Part shown: one piece after another, positions 36,652 to 48,806 of the stretch | How the letters are laid out: every line of letters begins with the position of its first letter | How positions within the stretch are numbered: position 1 is the first letter of the stretch | DNA from: Cylicocyclus nassatus | Lineage: Eukaryota > Nematoda > Chromadorea > Rhabditida > Strongylidae | Direction of reading: 5' to 3' | NCBI GenBank assembly: GCA_958299035.1 | Contig: CATQJL010000001.1 | Coordinates: forward strand, 82,957,071-83,021,070 | Length of the DNA: 64,000 nt | The notes under the pieces: model-generated | Database searches by the model: none | Told to the model about the DNA's origin: nothing | The model's input: the letters and a program-made list of their open reading frames with translations, nothing else | Translations under genes and position numbers: made by a program

Positions 36652-36823
36652 TTAAGCCACTGCCTATGCGATAGTGCATATGATTCATTCATGGCAAATA
36701 TTCAGTATTGATCTCTCGCTCAGTACCGTATTCTAGGAAAAGAGTACGGTACTGGGCGAAAGCTTCGGGTTGAATTCCTTGACCACGAATGCATTATATG
36801 AGCTGCCGCTGGGGCAACATTTT
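36652..36823. mobile_element. TACCGTA palindrome element, well-preserved copy
   Basis: Left end AAGCCACTGCCTATGCGATA; core CTCGCTCAGTACCGTATTC and GAGTACGGTACTGGGCGAA separated by only a few bases; right end AGCTGCCGCTGGGGCAAC. It is about 170 bp and shows the full family layout. Confidence 0.75.
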
Positions 36824-39239
36824 AGTTAGTGACTTGAATTCCAGATGGGAGCCCAGATACAGACAGCTTTCCTGGATACTGCCTTCAAGAAAAACCCTAC
36901 TGGATGACTAATTAGGTGAAATTCCAGATGTATTTTGCAGATAACAACGAAAGTGCAGCGAAAAATCGCCGAAGCAATAAAAAACGAACTTTGCTCCGAC
37001 GTGACCTTGACGAGCACAGGAAATAGGATTAGAGATTGACTTCCTATAAATTGGCTTGAAAGATCATAAGAGGATTGGGTTCGCAAAAAATTGCAGAGTT
37101 CATCGTGACGTCAAGAAAGTAAAACGTCATGAAGCATAAGAGACAAGCCAGACGTCATTTATGTATAGCTGAGTCCATTTGCACATGGTTTGGTTCACTC
37201 TAATTTCTTGGCAAAAAGTCTAGATTCATTGAGTAGATAGACTGAGTATGACGTGGAACTCATCAAGATTTCCCAGCGAGGTCATTTTTTCCTCACAAAT
37301 GTCACCTGAGAGACCAAGTTGATGAACTTTTCAAGATTGACAATGCGAAACAGAAAAAAAAGCAAACGCAAAGGACAAAGTTCTGTTCAAGGACAGAACT
37401 CTGCTCCCCTGCATTCCCTCCCCCCCCCCCCTCCCCCGTCAAAACCCGATGAAACATCTGGCAGTGCTCTTTGCAGGGTTTAATAGTCACATGTCGAACG
37501 CATACATATGTGAACTACCCACCAAATGATTCAACAGGTTATTCAAAAATTTACGATTTTTTTACAGATTGGGAGAAGATAAGGTCATCGATGTGCTCCG
37601 CGTTTTAATATTTTAAAAAATCAAAGTTTCATTCAATTCAAAAAATCAAGGGGAGGGGGAGGTAACTGTGTAGATCGGCGGTATGATTGAATTACATCAC
37701 CTCAAGGAACAAAAAAATTCAAAAAAATTATTTGCAGGAAAAAAGAGTTACCAGAATGACCAGCATTACATTCAAGAAATCAATTTTTGCATCATGAAGA
37801 AGAAGGAAATAAGAGTCTGAACAAAAATTCGAAAAAAAAAATCTTTCATATTAGCTGGCAGGATTTGTACCAAAAAATCGGGTTTTTGCAGAAATTAAAA
37901 GGGGAAGTAATTGTAGGCCTTTTTATACTCCATATTAGGGATTAAGGGTTTGATCCCTAGCTTTGAGATGAGGGAATGAAGCGGAGGGGGAGCGGAAAGG
38001 TCTGATTGTGGATAATGATATACTACTTGATGTGTCTGATGTATTTAGTACTATGAAGTGCTGGAAATGCTTTAATTTTTTTCTCACACTAACTAGGTTA
38101 TATTTTTGAAAATTTTGCTTCTTTATCTTGAGTTTGACTGATTTGAAATTCATAACAGACCAAATTTACGGGTTCTGCAATGAGATAATTTCCGTATCAC
38201 AATGTTCCCCGACCAGTTTTTGTGTGTTTATAATGCCAGGTAGGAATTTAGAGTATATGAGCGTGATTCGTGACAGTCTATCTATAGAAAATTAGAACAA
38301 AGAAAGATTTATCATCAAGCAAAAGAGAACCACTGCCGAAATTTATGTAATCACATAAAAACTGAAGAATGGGGAACAACCAGTCATGGCATTGCGAAAT
38401 GAAGTGATTCACCACTTTCCGGTTAGGAACAGTCGAAAGAGAGTTCCAGTGTTTCCAGGATATTTCGAAGACTATGGGGGGACAAGTTCTACGGAAGTGG
38501 AAGAGAGGGAATGAGAGATTACTTGCATTAGTCATCAAAAAGCGTTAGATAATTGTTCCGCTCGTTATCAACAAGAATGATTTTAGAATTTTCTCAGAAT
38601 CAAAGTAGCCCTGAGGCTATACACAGTTTTTAGATGCTTTCCAGAGAAGGAGACTGGAATGGGAAGGGGAGCAGCCCTCTGCATTTTAGTTGATGAATCC
38701 ACTTTATCTGAGAAATAGGAAGTATTTTAACTCCCAAAAAGCTAATCAGTTCATATAGAATCTTTGTGCTCAGTTCTCTGGTTGTTTTGGTGATTATATG
38801 TAGACTTATATTATCTGCAATTAAATGTGCGTAAGAGAAGGGCGGACCTTCAAAGTGAGCGGAGTTTGCCATTAGGGGCGGAGTTTTCCACATGATTTGG
38901 GCTTATTACAACATAATTATTTATAGTGAAAAAGAAGGCACCTGGTTTCGCAAAAAAAGTCCGTAATTACTCAAGCACCTCTTCCACAAAATCGAACTCT
39001 CCACCAACTCAAAAAATTTTTCCAGGATTTCCGCTCTATTTAACGTCCAAAAGCCAATCGCATGACCAACAACAAACTTCCACTTCATTGTTTCTGGTAA
39101 TCCAAAGCATTCCGTAATGGCATGTTGGGAGCTGACCGCATGACAAAAACTTCTTCGTAGCTCCCTCTAGAGGGTCGTTAGAATAAAAGGAGAGATTAAA
39201 AATTATACTTCAGGTTACTCTTTTCATTCAAGCAGAACT
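36824..39239. other. intergenic, no gene supported
   Basis: AT-rich with a 12-nt C-run at 37420-37431. Two minus-strand frames of about 86 residues (38278-38538, 38630-38893) resemble no family and have no shared splice structure that I can defend. Confidence 0.3.
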
Positions 39240-39800
39240 AGTCAGAAAATCGGAACTTCCGCAGTACAACCGAGATTTGCAGCAATTACGCCGATATTCA
39301 TTTTTTGGAGCATCGCATGTTTCCAAACTGGAAATTTTGTTTTGCAGGAAAATGGCATCACTAATTTTTGAAAAAAAAAACTTTCGCAGAACTCTACGGA
39401 AAGTTGCATAACGCACACAGACTATCGCAGATGACCCGCCCATTTCCTTTAGGTTCTGCGGAACTTCCGGTTCCGTACTCGTATCACGTTTTCTTGTAAA
39501 AAAATTTCAGCCACGCTGAAATTAGATATTTCTGCAGGATTGTCATCAAAACGATTTGAAAGCCGAAATTTCGCAGTCAAGAAAGTTCCGCAGACAGCAA
39601 ATTCCTCTAAGTCCTGCAAATTTCTGCTCGCATGTTGAAACCCTCATCTTGTAAAATTTTACCACGTTGAAAATGGAGATTTTTGCAAGAAAACTGTCAT
39701 CACACCGGCTTGAAAGCGAAAATTCTATAGAACGTTTGACGGAAGTTTCGCGTTTGCCTGGCAAAAATTTCTTTTCTTTAAACTTTGCGGAACTTTCGCA
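39240..39800. repeat. scattered CTTCCGCAG motifs
   Basis: Single copies of GGAACTTCCGCAG, AACTTTCGCAGAACTC and relatives at irregular spacing. These appear to be decayed members of the 22-kb array family. Confidence 0.45.
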
Positions 39801-42800
39801 CTCGTCTGAGTACAAACCGGTGAGGAGGCTTTTTACCCATTACGCACTATGTATACCTCAATTATCTAGCCTCTATTTATAAAATTGAGAGAGAATGCAA
39901 TGTCTACCCTAAAAAGACGTAAATTATTTAATGACAGCTAGATATGAGCAATTAAATCTGTAAAACGCTCATCGTATTCTGTAAAAACAACAGATTTGGC
40001 TCAATTTACGCATTACGCTCTCGTAATCCACATCCATCCGCTAGTATGCAATCTATGCGACCTCGAAATAAATTGAATCGACGCTCTGTTTCGTAGAGTA
40101 GAGTGTAAAATTTCATGTGAAACAGTGCAATATGCTGAACGGAACAGGTGTCGATACCCGATCGTATGAAAATCGAAAGAAACGCAATGATATGGGAGAG
40201 GGGGGGGGGGGGAGGGGAATGAAAGAAACGCAATGATACGAGGTGGAATGGTACGAGCGTTACGATGCTATACGGGTCTCCCGCTGAGGGTGTGTAGCTT
40301 GGCGAAATGCCAAGATTTTCGTCATTTCTTAGAATATCAGAACATTCAATTTGGGGGAGGTGGGTATGGGGGGTGGGGTGAAGTTGGTTCAATTTGGGAA
40401 AGTAGGAAGGTTGGGAAACAATGTGTTGAGGGATATTGGAAATGAAACTCGGGAGGGGGGGGGGAGAGGAAAAGATGTCTATAGAGTAATGAAGATGTGC
40501 ACACAACTTATTTTCTCCGATACAACTACCATTTTTTGAGTTTTTTTTATTTCGCCGTCCCTCCCCCCCCCCCTCAAGAAAAATTATTTTTGCCTCTCTC
40601 CACATAAGAAAAAGCTTTATTCCAACTTTACGATTTTGCTGACAGTACTTTCTTCATTTCAACGATTGAAGGTTATTAGATTTTCAATAGAATTCGCCCC
40701 CATACCATGCACTTCCCCCCCCCCCCTACCGTCCTCTTTAAAACGTTTTTGAGACCCTCACGATAAACCTCAAAACTAAGTAATATTCATCACAATTTAT
40801 CAAGAATTTTTGAAATTCCAGGCACTAGAAGCATCCTGAGGAAAATTTAGTAAAATGTTGTCCTTTTTCTCCTCCTCCTCCCCCCGCCTGCCCATTTTCG
40901 CCCTCGCCCAGTCTAATCTATCCTTTGAAGCACTTGAAGCATATGATCAGCATGTTGATAGGCAATTACTAGGCATGGCTACCAATTTTGGGGATGAAGA
41001 GCACTTGAAGTGAACTATAAGCCAAAACAGTTCAAAAATAGGAAACAGTTAGAATAATATGGAACAAAAAGGCAAGGGAGTAAAGTTTGCTCTTCATTCT
41101 TTGAGATTGTTTGATACAATAAGGAAATCGATAATAACAATTCTTATCAAACCTTTAAGTACACATGGTGACAAAATGATTTAGAAAAACAAAAATTAAA
41201 CAGCAATTTATTTTGAGCAAATAAGTAAGTGCAATAGACTTACATACATACTTTGATGAGAGAAAAGGTGTTGAAAACATCCCTCTGATAATTTTTTATC
41301 ATTTACGATTTGATAAAATCGAAGGTCGCTTCTTTCATATCCTTAAGTATAAGAGGTGAAACCGAAAATTCATACAAAATTAAGAATGCAATAACGATCC
41401 ATTACATTGCGAATAATCAAGTAATGACAAATAGAGAAAAACTCGTAGGGCTACTCGCGGTTAGGAGAACCAGCAGCGTATCGACAGTGCAAAGTGTTGC
41501 ATTTATAATACAAGTTGAAACGAAACTTTATTCAGAAAATTGAAAGTAAGACAACGACTTTTAGAAAGCGAAAATAATTTTGAATGGTAACAGAAAAATA
41601 ATGCAATAACTTGTAGGAAAGAGACGGAAGCGTCATCACATTTTTGAAAATCTCAAAAAAATCAAATTCAAAAATGCCTGCAACTCTAATAAATATTATA
41701 TTTAATTAAAAATGATCGAAGCGATTTTATTTCGTATACTAGTATAAGACTGGAACCGATATTCGAAGAAATAAACAATTAAGAAAATGAAAAGAAAAAA
41801 AAATTATTAAAATATTCGGTAGGTTACTGCCTACACATATGAAAACGAAAAAATATCTGGAAAACGGCAAATCAGTATTCAAAAGCACGCATAATGATAG
41901 CGAAGTTGATTGGAAATTATTTGTTGAAATAGATTGATTTAAAAAATTATTGATATAGCACAATTAAATAAAATATAATTTTATTAATGTAAGCGATCAG
42001 TGTCATCGTAGATTTCATTAGCAACCCCCCTCCCATTATCATAATCTTCACAAGAATTGAAAAAAAAACAAAGCGAACCGATGCGCAGAATAAATAGATT
42101 ATTTCTAAAGGGTACTGTGATGAAAAAAATAAAAGTGAAATAATTGATGAAAAATTCAGAGCTAGATAGCATTGTGAATTGTGATAGCAGTAAAAGCGTT
42201 CACAACTTTTGGACTTTATGATCTCTATCCCCCCCCCCTCTTCGCCCATAAAAACAAACAAGAAGGTAATAGCGAACAGATGCCACAGTTGAATAAAGGG
42301 CCGTTGACGCGAGAAAATTCAAATGAGGCATCATCGCTCCCCTCCCCCCCCCCCCTTTCGCGCTACCTCGGGTATGCGCGGGGTAACGAACAAAAGACCT
42401 TGGCATAGGCACTACGAACGTTGGCTAGAGAAGCATTAAATTGCATGAAATGCGATACTAGACAATAAAACGCGGTAAAGCAAGAAGAGAACATTCGCGC
42501 GAGGCGAGTAATGGCTACTCGAGGAAAATTCTCTTTCTCTCTCAATCTCTGCTACATACATGTCGACATCGATCCAGTTTTTGACGTATTACTGGCAAAA
42601 CTAAGGCGCTTATGCCGGGCTTGGATACTTATAGAAATCTTGGGAAACGAGCCAGCAATGCTTTTGCATAGCCATTATGCAGTCACAGCTAATTGTTCTT
42701 CCAATCACACAACCAAAACACAAAACGTCGAGAAGGCGCAGCTGTTCAAAATAATCGCAAAAAACTCAAAGGTAGTTTTGGCATTTTTTGGCTACCTGTT

Positions 42801-42885
42801 TTCTGCGTGAAAAAGTATTTAAGAAGACTCATATAAACCTCCTCGCAGAAAAAAATCAATCTAATTTTTTTTGAATTTGTTACTT
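39801..42885. other. intergenic, cluster of G/C homopolymers
   Basis: Runs of 10-13 nt occur at 40200-40212, 40455-40464, 40563-40573, 40715-40726, 42229-42238 and 42344-42355. The longest open frame in the window (199 residues, minus, 40006-40605) crosses three of these runs and is not accepted as a gene. Confidence 0.4.
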
Positions 42886-42889
42886 TAAT

Positions 42890-43630
42890 TTTCATTTCGC
42901 CCCATACCGTAATCGCTGCATGATAGCTTGAGAGTACGGTATTGGGTTAGGCACTACTACCTGGTTTCTTGACTGGAAATTTTATTTGAAAACTGATTAG
43001 AAGCCTTCAAATAAGCCACTGCTTGAATGGCAACGCGAAAAATACAATCTTGCCTGAAAAACAAATTTTGCGCCCTTGCCCGTACCGTATTCTTTTAGTA
43101 ATTAGCTAGAAGAGAGTACAGTATCGGATGAGAAGCAATGGCTAAGTGGGTTTCTTATGCGGTACTAAATTGAAGCCCTCAACTAAGTACTTGACCAAGT
43201 CGCAGCTTTTGAAAGTCATTCTTGGCAGGGGAATTCTGCTTCAAACACTCGCCCAATAGACCGTATACTTGGGGATGTGCGCTTAGAACGATTACGGTAT
43301 TAGGTAGGAGTTTAAGGTTGAATTGGCTTTGACTGTGAATGGCTGTGAATGCTTTCTATGAATTGTTGTTGCGTGCCTCTTTTCATTATCAGTTTTACAG
43401 TTCTTTACGTGTTAGTTTTTCCTACGTTTCAGAATTCCTAAAGGTTTTTTTTCAAGTTTTTCTAGGTTTTATAGGCCTCGTTACGGTACAAGTTAAATTG
43501 GCAGGTTCATAATGTTAGGTTCGTAAAATATTCCAACGAAAGAAAGTCAAATGGATAGAATCAAAAGGGCGGAGCAATCAGCAGCGCCCCGGAGAGATTA
43601 CGGTACTGGTCGAAAGTTCCAGCTAATCTA
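42890..43630. mobile_element. cluster of TACCGTA palindrome elements
   Basis: Core pairs at 42903/42936, 43084/43118 and 43250/43295 with a partial core at 43599. An internal end AAGCCACTGCTTGAATGGCA is at 43013. The copies are tandem and more diverged than at 36652. Confidence 0.65.
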
Positions 43631-44129
43631 AGCTAGGAAACTCTAGAAATTGCAACTTTGGCTATGATTTAGGATAAGCCTCCCAAACGGTAGCCACTTA
43701 GAGAACGCAGGAGGACGAGTAAATTTGATAACTTACCTAATAAAAAAGTGAACTTCAAAGGGAAAATAGAGGGAAAAAATGGGAGTAAAAACAAATCGGA
43801 AATGAATGGAAAACCTTGCTGCAAAACTGACAGCACAATGGATAAGCGAGCGTGACCTCGAACACTTCATCAATCATACTGGCCACCTACTGGTTGAGAG
43901 CGATAAAAGATTGATTTTCAGCAATAGAAAGGCGAGGCGAGAATCGGCATTGGTGTAAAAAATGGCATGCATTGCTGAGATGTGATAAATAAAGCTTATT
44001 AAGCTTCAAGAATGCAGAAAGCGTGCATAGCCGAATCATTAATCATTAACGTCGAAAAATTGTCAGAGCAAAAAAGAATCACCATATGTAAATCAAAAGA
44101 TCAAAATATCAGAGGAAAAGCTGAAATGG

Positions 44130-44890
44130 CATTGCAAAGGAACTGAACCTTTGACCTCCAACCCAATAGCAGCACTGCTAGTCGCTACACTAACAAGGAA
44201 ACGATACTCAATGTCCGTGGCCTTTTGAGACGAGATGTTTACCATTACACTCGTCTTCAAACGCTGATTTCGAATCTGACGTCCATTTCTGCTAATCGTT
44301 TCTCTGAAAGAAGTTATGGAGGAATTTCGAACCAACTTTGGCCGCCCAAGGGCATGGTCACCGGAACGGCCTCTACCGGAGCCACGTTATTGTCTAATGG
44401 TTAGTCTGATAGTCTCATAACATGATGCAGGTGTAGGTTCAAATTCTTTTGTGTTTTTGGTTTTGCACAGCCTCAATTGAACATTACTCGAATTATGGTC
44501 AATGGATACATTTTAGCGCAAATAGTAATCATTTTTTCCAACTTTCCACATTTTTGAAGAGTAAGGGCGTTCAGTTAGCTCGAAGATGCGAAAGAAAGTT
44601 TATTGAGGCAATGCAAAACTGAAAAACACGAAGTGATTCGAACCTACACCTGCATCAGCTCATGAGTCTGTCGCACTAACCACTAGACCACACCTCACCG
44701 TTGCTCCTCGCGCTCCGAAAGTATTTCAGTGGGCAGCCAAAGCCCGCACAATCCTTTATATCATCTTTGAAGCGATTAGCAGAAACGGAATTCAGATTCG
44801 AAATCAGCGTTTCAATACGAGTGTAATGATATACAACTTATCTTAAAAGGCCACGAACAACGAGTATCGTTTCCTTGTAAGTACTATCTA
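44130..44890. repeat. inverted pair of tRNA-like repeats
   Basis: Arms 44130-44490 and 44600-44890 are reverse complements at moderate identity; they share GCTGATTTCGAATCTGA and AACGATACTC. The minus strand of the right arm has TGGTCTAGTGGTTAGT (box A-like, 44678-44693) and GGTTCGAATC (box B-like, 44636-44645), with CAT near the anticodon position. The acceptor and T stems do not pair, so this is not an intact tRNA gene. Confidence 0.6.
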
Positions 44891-46873
44891 AGATTTTTGA
44901 TTCCTGACGCAGTTTTTTTTTGAAAAATGCTATTTTAGAGAATCTACTTCTCTATAAAAGCGCAGCGAATTTCATCATTTAGTGATTTCCTTTGAGTCCG
45001 CTGTTACCCCTCCCCCTCCCCCACCATAATTCCATTTCCAAACCTTTGGGATTCAAACGATAAAAAAAATAATTTTGTGAACTCGAAGTAGTAATTTATG
45101 GCGAACAACTTATGCAAAAGCAAAAAAAAAATCTCGAAAGTTGTGATTTATAAGAAAAAATTATTAGTACATTGTTGGACCGCCTTTTCTTTGTGTTCTT
45201 TTTTTCCTTATTCTCATCGTTCCTTGATGCTTGCGCGCTCACTCGTACGGTTATCCGCATTTGCTCCGCCCTCTTCAAGTGCTAGCCAATCGCAGTCGAC
45301 GTGCTAACCAATCAGAGACAGCTGCTATGGCGAGCGATTTAGAAAGGCTGATTCCCGTTTCTCAACCGTGTACTCTGATTTTTTCGTAATTTAAGTTACT
45401 TCGACATTTTTTGTTATTGCGATGATTTTCTACAAAGGCAATGGTTGCTTTTCTAGAAAAAAGAAGGAAACTAAGAACGCTTTGGCAGAAAAAAATAGAA
45501 CGGAGGAGGAAGGAAGGGATGAAAAAGTTGAATAACAAAGTAAGATATGCCACAACAACACAACTAATGAGACTAATAGCTATCCACACTCAGAGAGCCT
45601 CTTCTTAATGAAGTTGTTTGCTTGCTAAGACCAGCAACATTCTCTTAAGCTCGAATATGCATGCTTTCAAGCAAAAAAATCGTTAAAAAACGCGAACAAA
45701 AAACTAAGAAAAAACTTCGCCAACGTGAAGACATCAATAAACGCTAGCAAAAAGCCGTGAAACGAAGAAGCGCCAAGCGCAAAATATTGTTTGATGACCC
45801 TCCCACCTCCTCCGCACCGCACCTTATGAATTTACCAGCAAAGTCTACACTTTGACGGCTGAATGTTTTTTTGTCCCGAAAGGAAAGGGAGGAGCTCGCA
45901 AATCACTAGCAACTCGACCTCATCCGCGCTGCTGTGCTAAGCGCTGCTGCACGCCCGTTCGCTCTCCTATACGAGAAAAATGAAAAACGGAAATTGTGCT
46001 CCTTGCCGGCTGATTAGCGGAGGAAACAGGGATTTTCTAGCTGAGAGGGAATATCCGAGCAAAGAAAGAGTCTGTAAGCGTTTACGCTGAGTAGTGGCAA
46101 GCCGAGGGGAAGGGGGAGGGAAGGGAACGAGTGGCGCGAATTTTGAACGAGGTAACTTAAAAATTCATGCAATTAACTCGTTTTTATCTCGATTAATTGG
46201 GTCGATTTCAATGAATTTGAGGAAAAAAAAACTTGCTTGGACAGATCCGCTTACTGTCGTGGCTTTAGGAGAGGAGGGAGGGGGAGGGAGTTATTTGCAG
46301 CTTATTTGCTATAAGGTAAAAGATTTCAATAAAGTTCAGATATTCAACTGCCTGCTATAAATTTTCTAGGGACGTGGTTGGCATTTCTACTTATGATCAG
46401 TTAAAAAGATCAAAGAGGTTTATAAACGATCTGCTTTGCCGATAATTTCGAAGAAATTTGTGAAAATTGGTTAGCGTGGAGAAATTTTTTTGAGACGAGG
46501 TTTGGGGACCACTCTTGCCAAAATTACACTCGCAAAAAATCTTCTTAGAAATACGTCCATGCTGCATTTTTTTTCTCATAGTTAACGATGTTGAAGTGGA
46601 AAAAGGAGAGAGATATAGTGGAGAAAGAAGAAATAGAAGAATTTCTGATGGTGCAGTAGTGACTTTTGCGAAATGGATTAGTAGAGAATTACTCAGAAAA
46701 ATAATTAATAAAAATTAGAGAGCGCAGCATATTTCAATGGCTTATTTCGGGCACATTTTCTCAATCTTCTTCTTATACAGTTTAACTACATACCAGAATC
46801 TCCCTCGATAATGGGCCTTAATGCACAAAATTCAGAGATCAGTGCACTGAATTTTTTCTTCTTTATTACCACA
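44891..46873. other. intergenic, no gene supported
   Basis: Contains pyrimidine-rich CCCCTCCCCC at 45008, CCAAT-type motifs near 45285-45312 and short open frames without domains. Confidence 0.3.
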
Positions 46874-47400
46874 CTAGCTGGCTTACCCGGCTCCGCCGTA
46901 TCCGGACCAAACTTGGCACACATACACTTCGGGCCCCGGCGGGTGTCACAGTCCACTTTTCGTTATCGATCGATGTCGATTTTACCGATTTTTATCGATT
47001 TTTTGCAGAGTTCACCTACAGGGCTAGGAGTTGGCACAGGGGGGGAAGTGAGCATGGGGATTCCGAATACAATATTAGTTTTCAGAATTATCGATTACTT
47101 TTATTGATTTTATCGATTTTTTGTAAATTTTGACATGCGAGGCTGGGATTTTGCACAGGGGGGTAATCGAGCATGCTGATTACGAACACAATATTAGTTT
47201 TCAGGATCGTCCATTACTTTTATCGATTTTATCGATTTTTTTGTAAAGTTTGACCTGCGGGGCTGGGAGTTTGCACAGGGGGTAATCGAGCATGCAGATT
47301 ACGAATACAATATTAGTTTTCAAGATCGTCCATTACTTTTATCGATTTTATCGATTTTTTGAAAATTTGAGCTAGGGGGCTGGAATTTGGCACAGGGGTG

Positions 47401-47451
47401 TAATCGAGCATGCTGATCACCCCCCTTGGGGATGATCAGCATGCTCGATTA
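47401..47451. repeat. perfect hairpin at the array centre
   Basis: The 19-bp arms 47401-47419 and 47433-47451 (TAATCGAGCATGCTGATCA) are perfectly complementary around a 13-bp loop that itself contains CCCC...GGGG. This is the axis about which the 120-bp arrays are mirrored. Confidence 0.85.
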
Positions 47452-47997
47452 CCCCCCTGTGCCAACTCCCAGCCCCCTAGCTCAAACTTTGCAAAAAAAT
47501 CGATAAAATCGATAAAAGTAATCGATAATCCCGAAAACCAATATTGTATTCGGAATCCCCATGCTCGATTACCCCCCTGTGCCAACTCCCAGCCCCGTAG
47601 CTCAAACTTTGCAAAAAAATCGATAAAATCGATAAAAGTAATCGATAATCCTGAAAACCAATATTGTATTCGGAATCCCCATGCCCGATTACCCCCCTGT
47701 GCCAACTCCCAGCCCCGTAGCTCAAACTTTGCAAAAAAATCGATAAAATCGATAAAAGTAATCGATAATCCTGAAAACCAATATTGTATTCGGAATCCCC
47801 ATGCTCGATTACCCCCCTGTGCCAACTCCCAGCCCCGTAGGTGAACTCAGCAAAAAAATCGATAAAAATCGATAAAATCGATATCGATCGATGACGAAAA
47901 GTAGCCTATGACACCCGCCGGGGCCCGTAGTGTATGTGTGCCAAGTTTGGTCCGGATCGGTTCAGAAATGGAATTTTCTATTCGGAACATACGTACA

Positions 47998-47998
47998 C

Positions 47999-48033
<35 letters not shown>

Positions 48034-48034
48034 T
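47998..48034. repeat. (ACAG)n microsatellite
   Basis: About eight uninterrupted tetranucleotide units, then slightly degenerate ones, next to one end of the Helitron-like element. Confidence 0.9.
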
Positions 48035-48349
48035 ACAGACAAACAGACATTCAGCTTTATATATAAGATTATACGGAAATTCGCTATCTCAACATGATTG
48101 TCTTTTTTGAACAAAATTTTAGCTACTGAAATGTCAGAAATTTGACGCTGAAAAATTTTACTCCATCCATGAAGCAGGATTTGATCCAATAATTTAATCA
48201 GAAAAGTTACGCAGTGCATCACATTTTCATCTCTGGGATAGAATGAATAATTTAGGAAAATTAAAATATGGTGAGAAAATGGCAAAGCGTGAAAATATCT
48301 TGCAAAGCCAGGTACTGATCATCCAGAGGGAGGAAAAATTCTGATAAAA

Positions 48350-48806
48350 TTGGAAAAATGGCAAAATATAGCACGTAAAGGCCAGATAGCAAAGTGTGGA
48401 AGAGCGGAACGGAGTTTCGTGCATACTGACCGGAACATTAGAATACAATGTAGCAAGAAGGTCAAGGATGGAATTAACTTCAGCAAAGCCCGAGCACTTC
48501 GGTGGTTACCGAAAAAGTTCTTTGCAGCGAGGGTTAGTGCTGTTCAATCGAGAGTTTCCTACAGAATACTGAAAATCGATGTTGTAAAGAAGATACTTAC
48601 ATTTTAAACAAGCAGTACAAACAGCTTTGCTAGCAATCTAAATACTTCAGATGTATATAAATTTAATTTTTGTTTTACAGCAATTCCGGGTCAAAAATGC
48701 ATATAACCGAGTCCTCTCCTACTGTCAACACTGCATAATGAACTTCCGACGAGTCAAAGAGGAATTACCAATCTACTCTGATCCAGTTTTTTATATAATA
48801 GAATAA
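48350..48806 (+). CDS. hypothetical two-exon small ORF
   Basis: An open frame from 48350 reaches a possible donor AGG/gttagt at 48532. A tract TTTTGTTTTACAG ends at 48680 and opens a frame of 41 codons to TAA at 48806. Joined in phase they give 102 residues, basic and Cys-containing, with YNRVLSYCQHCIMNFRRVK in exon 2. I recognise no family. The acceptor is good; the rest is inference, and the model depends on a mediocre donor. Confidence 0.2.

Larger units (their letters stand above)
46874..48068 (-). mobile_element. Helitron-like non-autonomous element with mirrored 120-bp arrays
   Basis: Read on the minus strand it starts TC (TCTTATATATAAAGCTG at 48068) and ends CTAG followed by T (46874-46877), the 5'-TC...CTRR-3' ends of Helitrons. 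A (GTCT)n tract lies just inside the 5' end, as reported for Helentron/HINE elements. The interior is a large inverted repeat; each arm carries several 120-bp units (AATCGATAAAATCGATAAA, then CCCAGCCCC) and is capped by CCAAACTTGGCACACATAC and its complement. No Rep/helicase frame is present. The 144- and 129-residue frames are repeat translations. Confidence 0.65.

Noticed and set aside
40006..40605. 199-residue minus-strand frame, the longest in the window
   Set aside because: It crosses three G/C homopolymers, is rich in Pro and Gly runs from them, and has no recognisable domain.
44636..44710. functional tRNA-Met gene on the minus strand
   Set aside because: Box A and box B are good, but the acceptor and T stems do not pair; kept only as a tRNA-like repeat.
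47410..47844. 144-residue plus-strand frame and its 129-residue minus-strand counterpart
   Set aside because: Both are exact translations of the 120-bp repeat, which is a multiple of three and so stays open; there is no start context or domain.
46874..48068. CRISPR-like array of 120-bp repeats
   Set aside because: The repeats are contiguous without spacers, mirrored in orientation and sit in eukaryotic sequence; a transposon explanation fits better.
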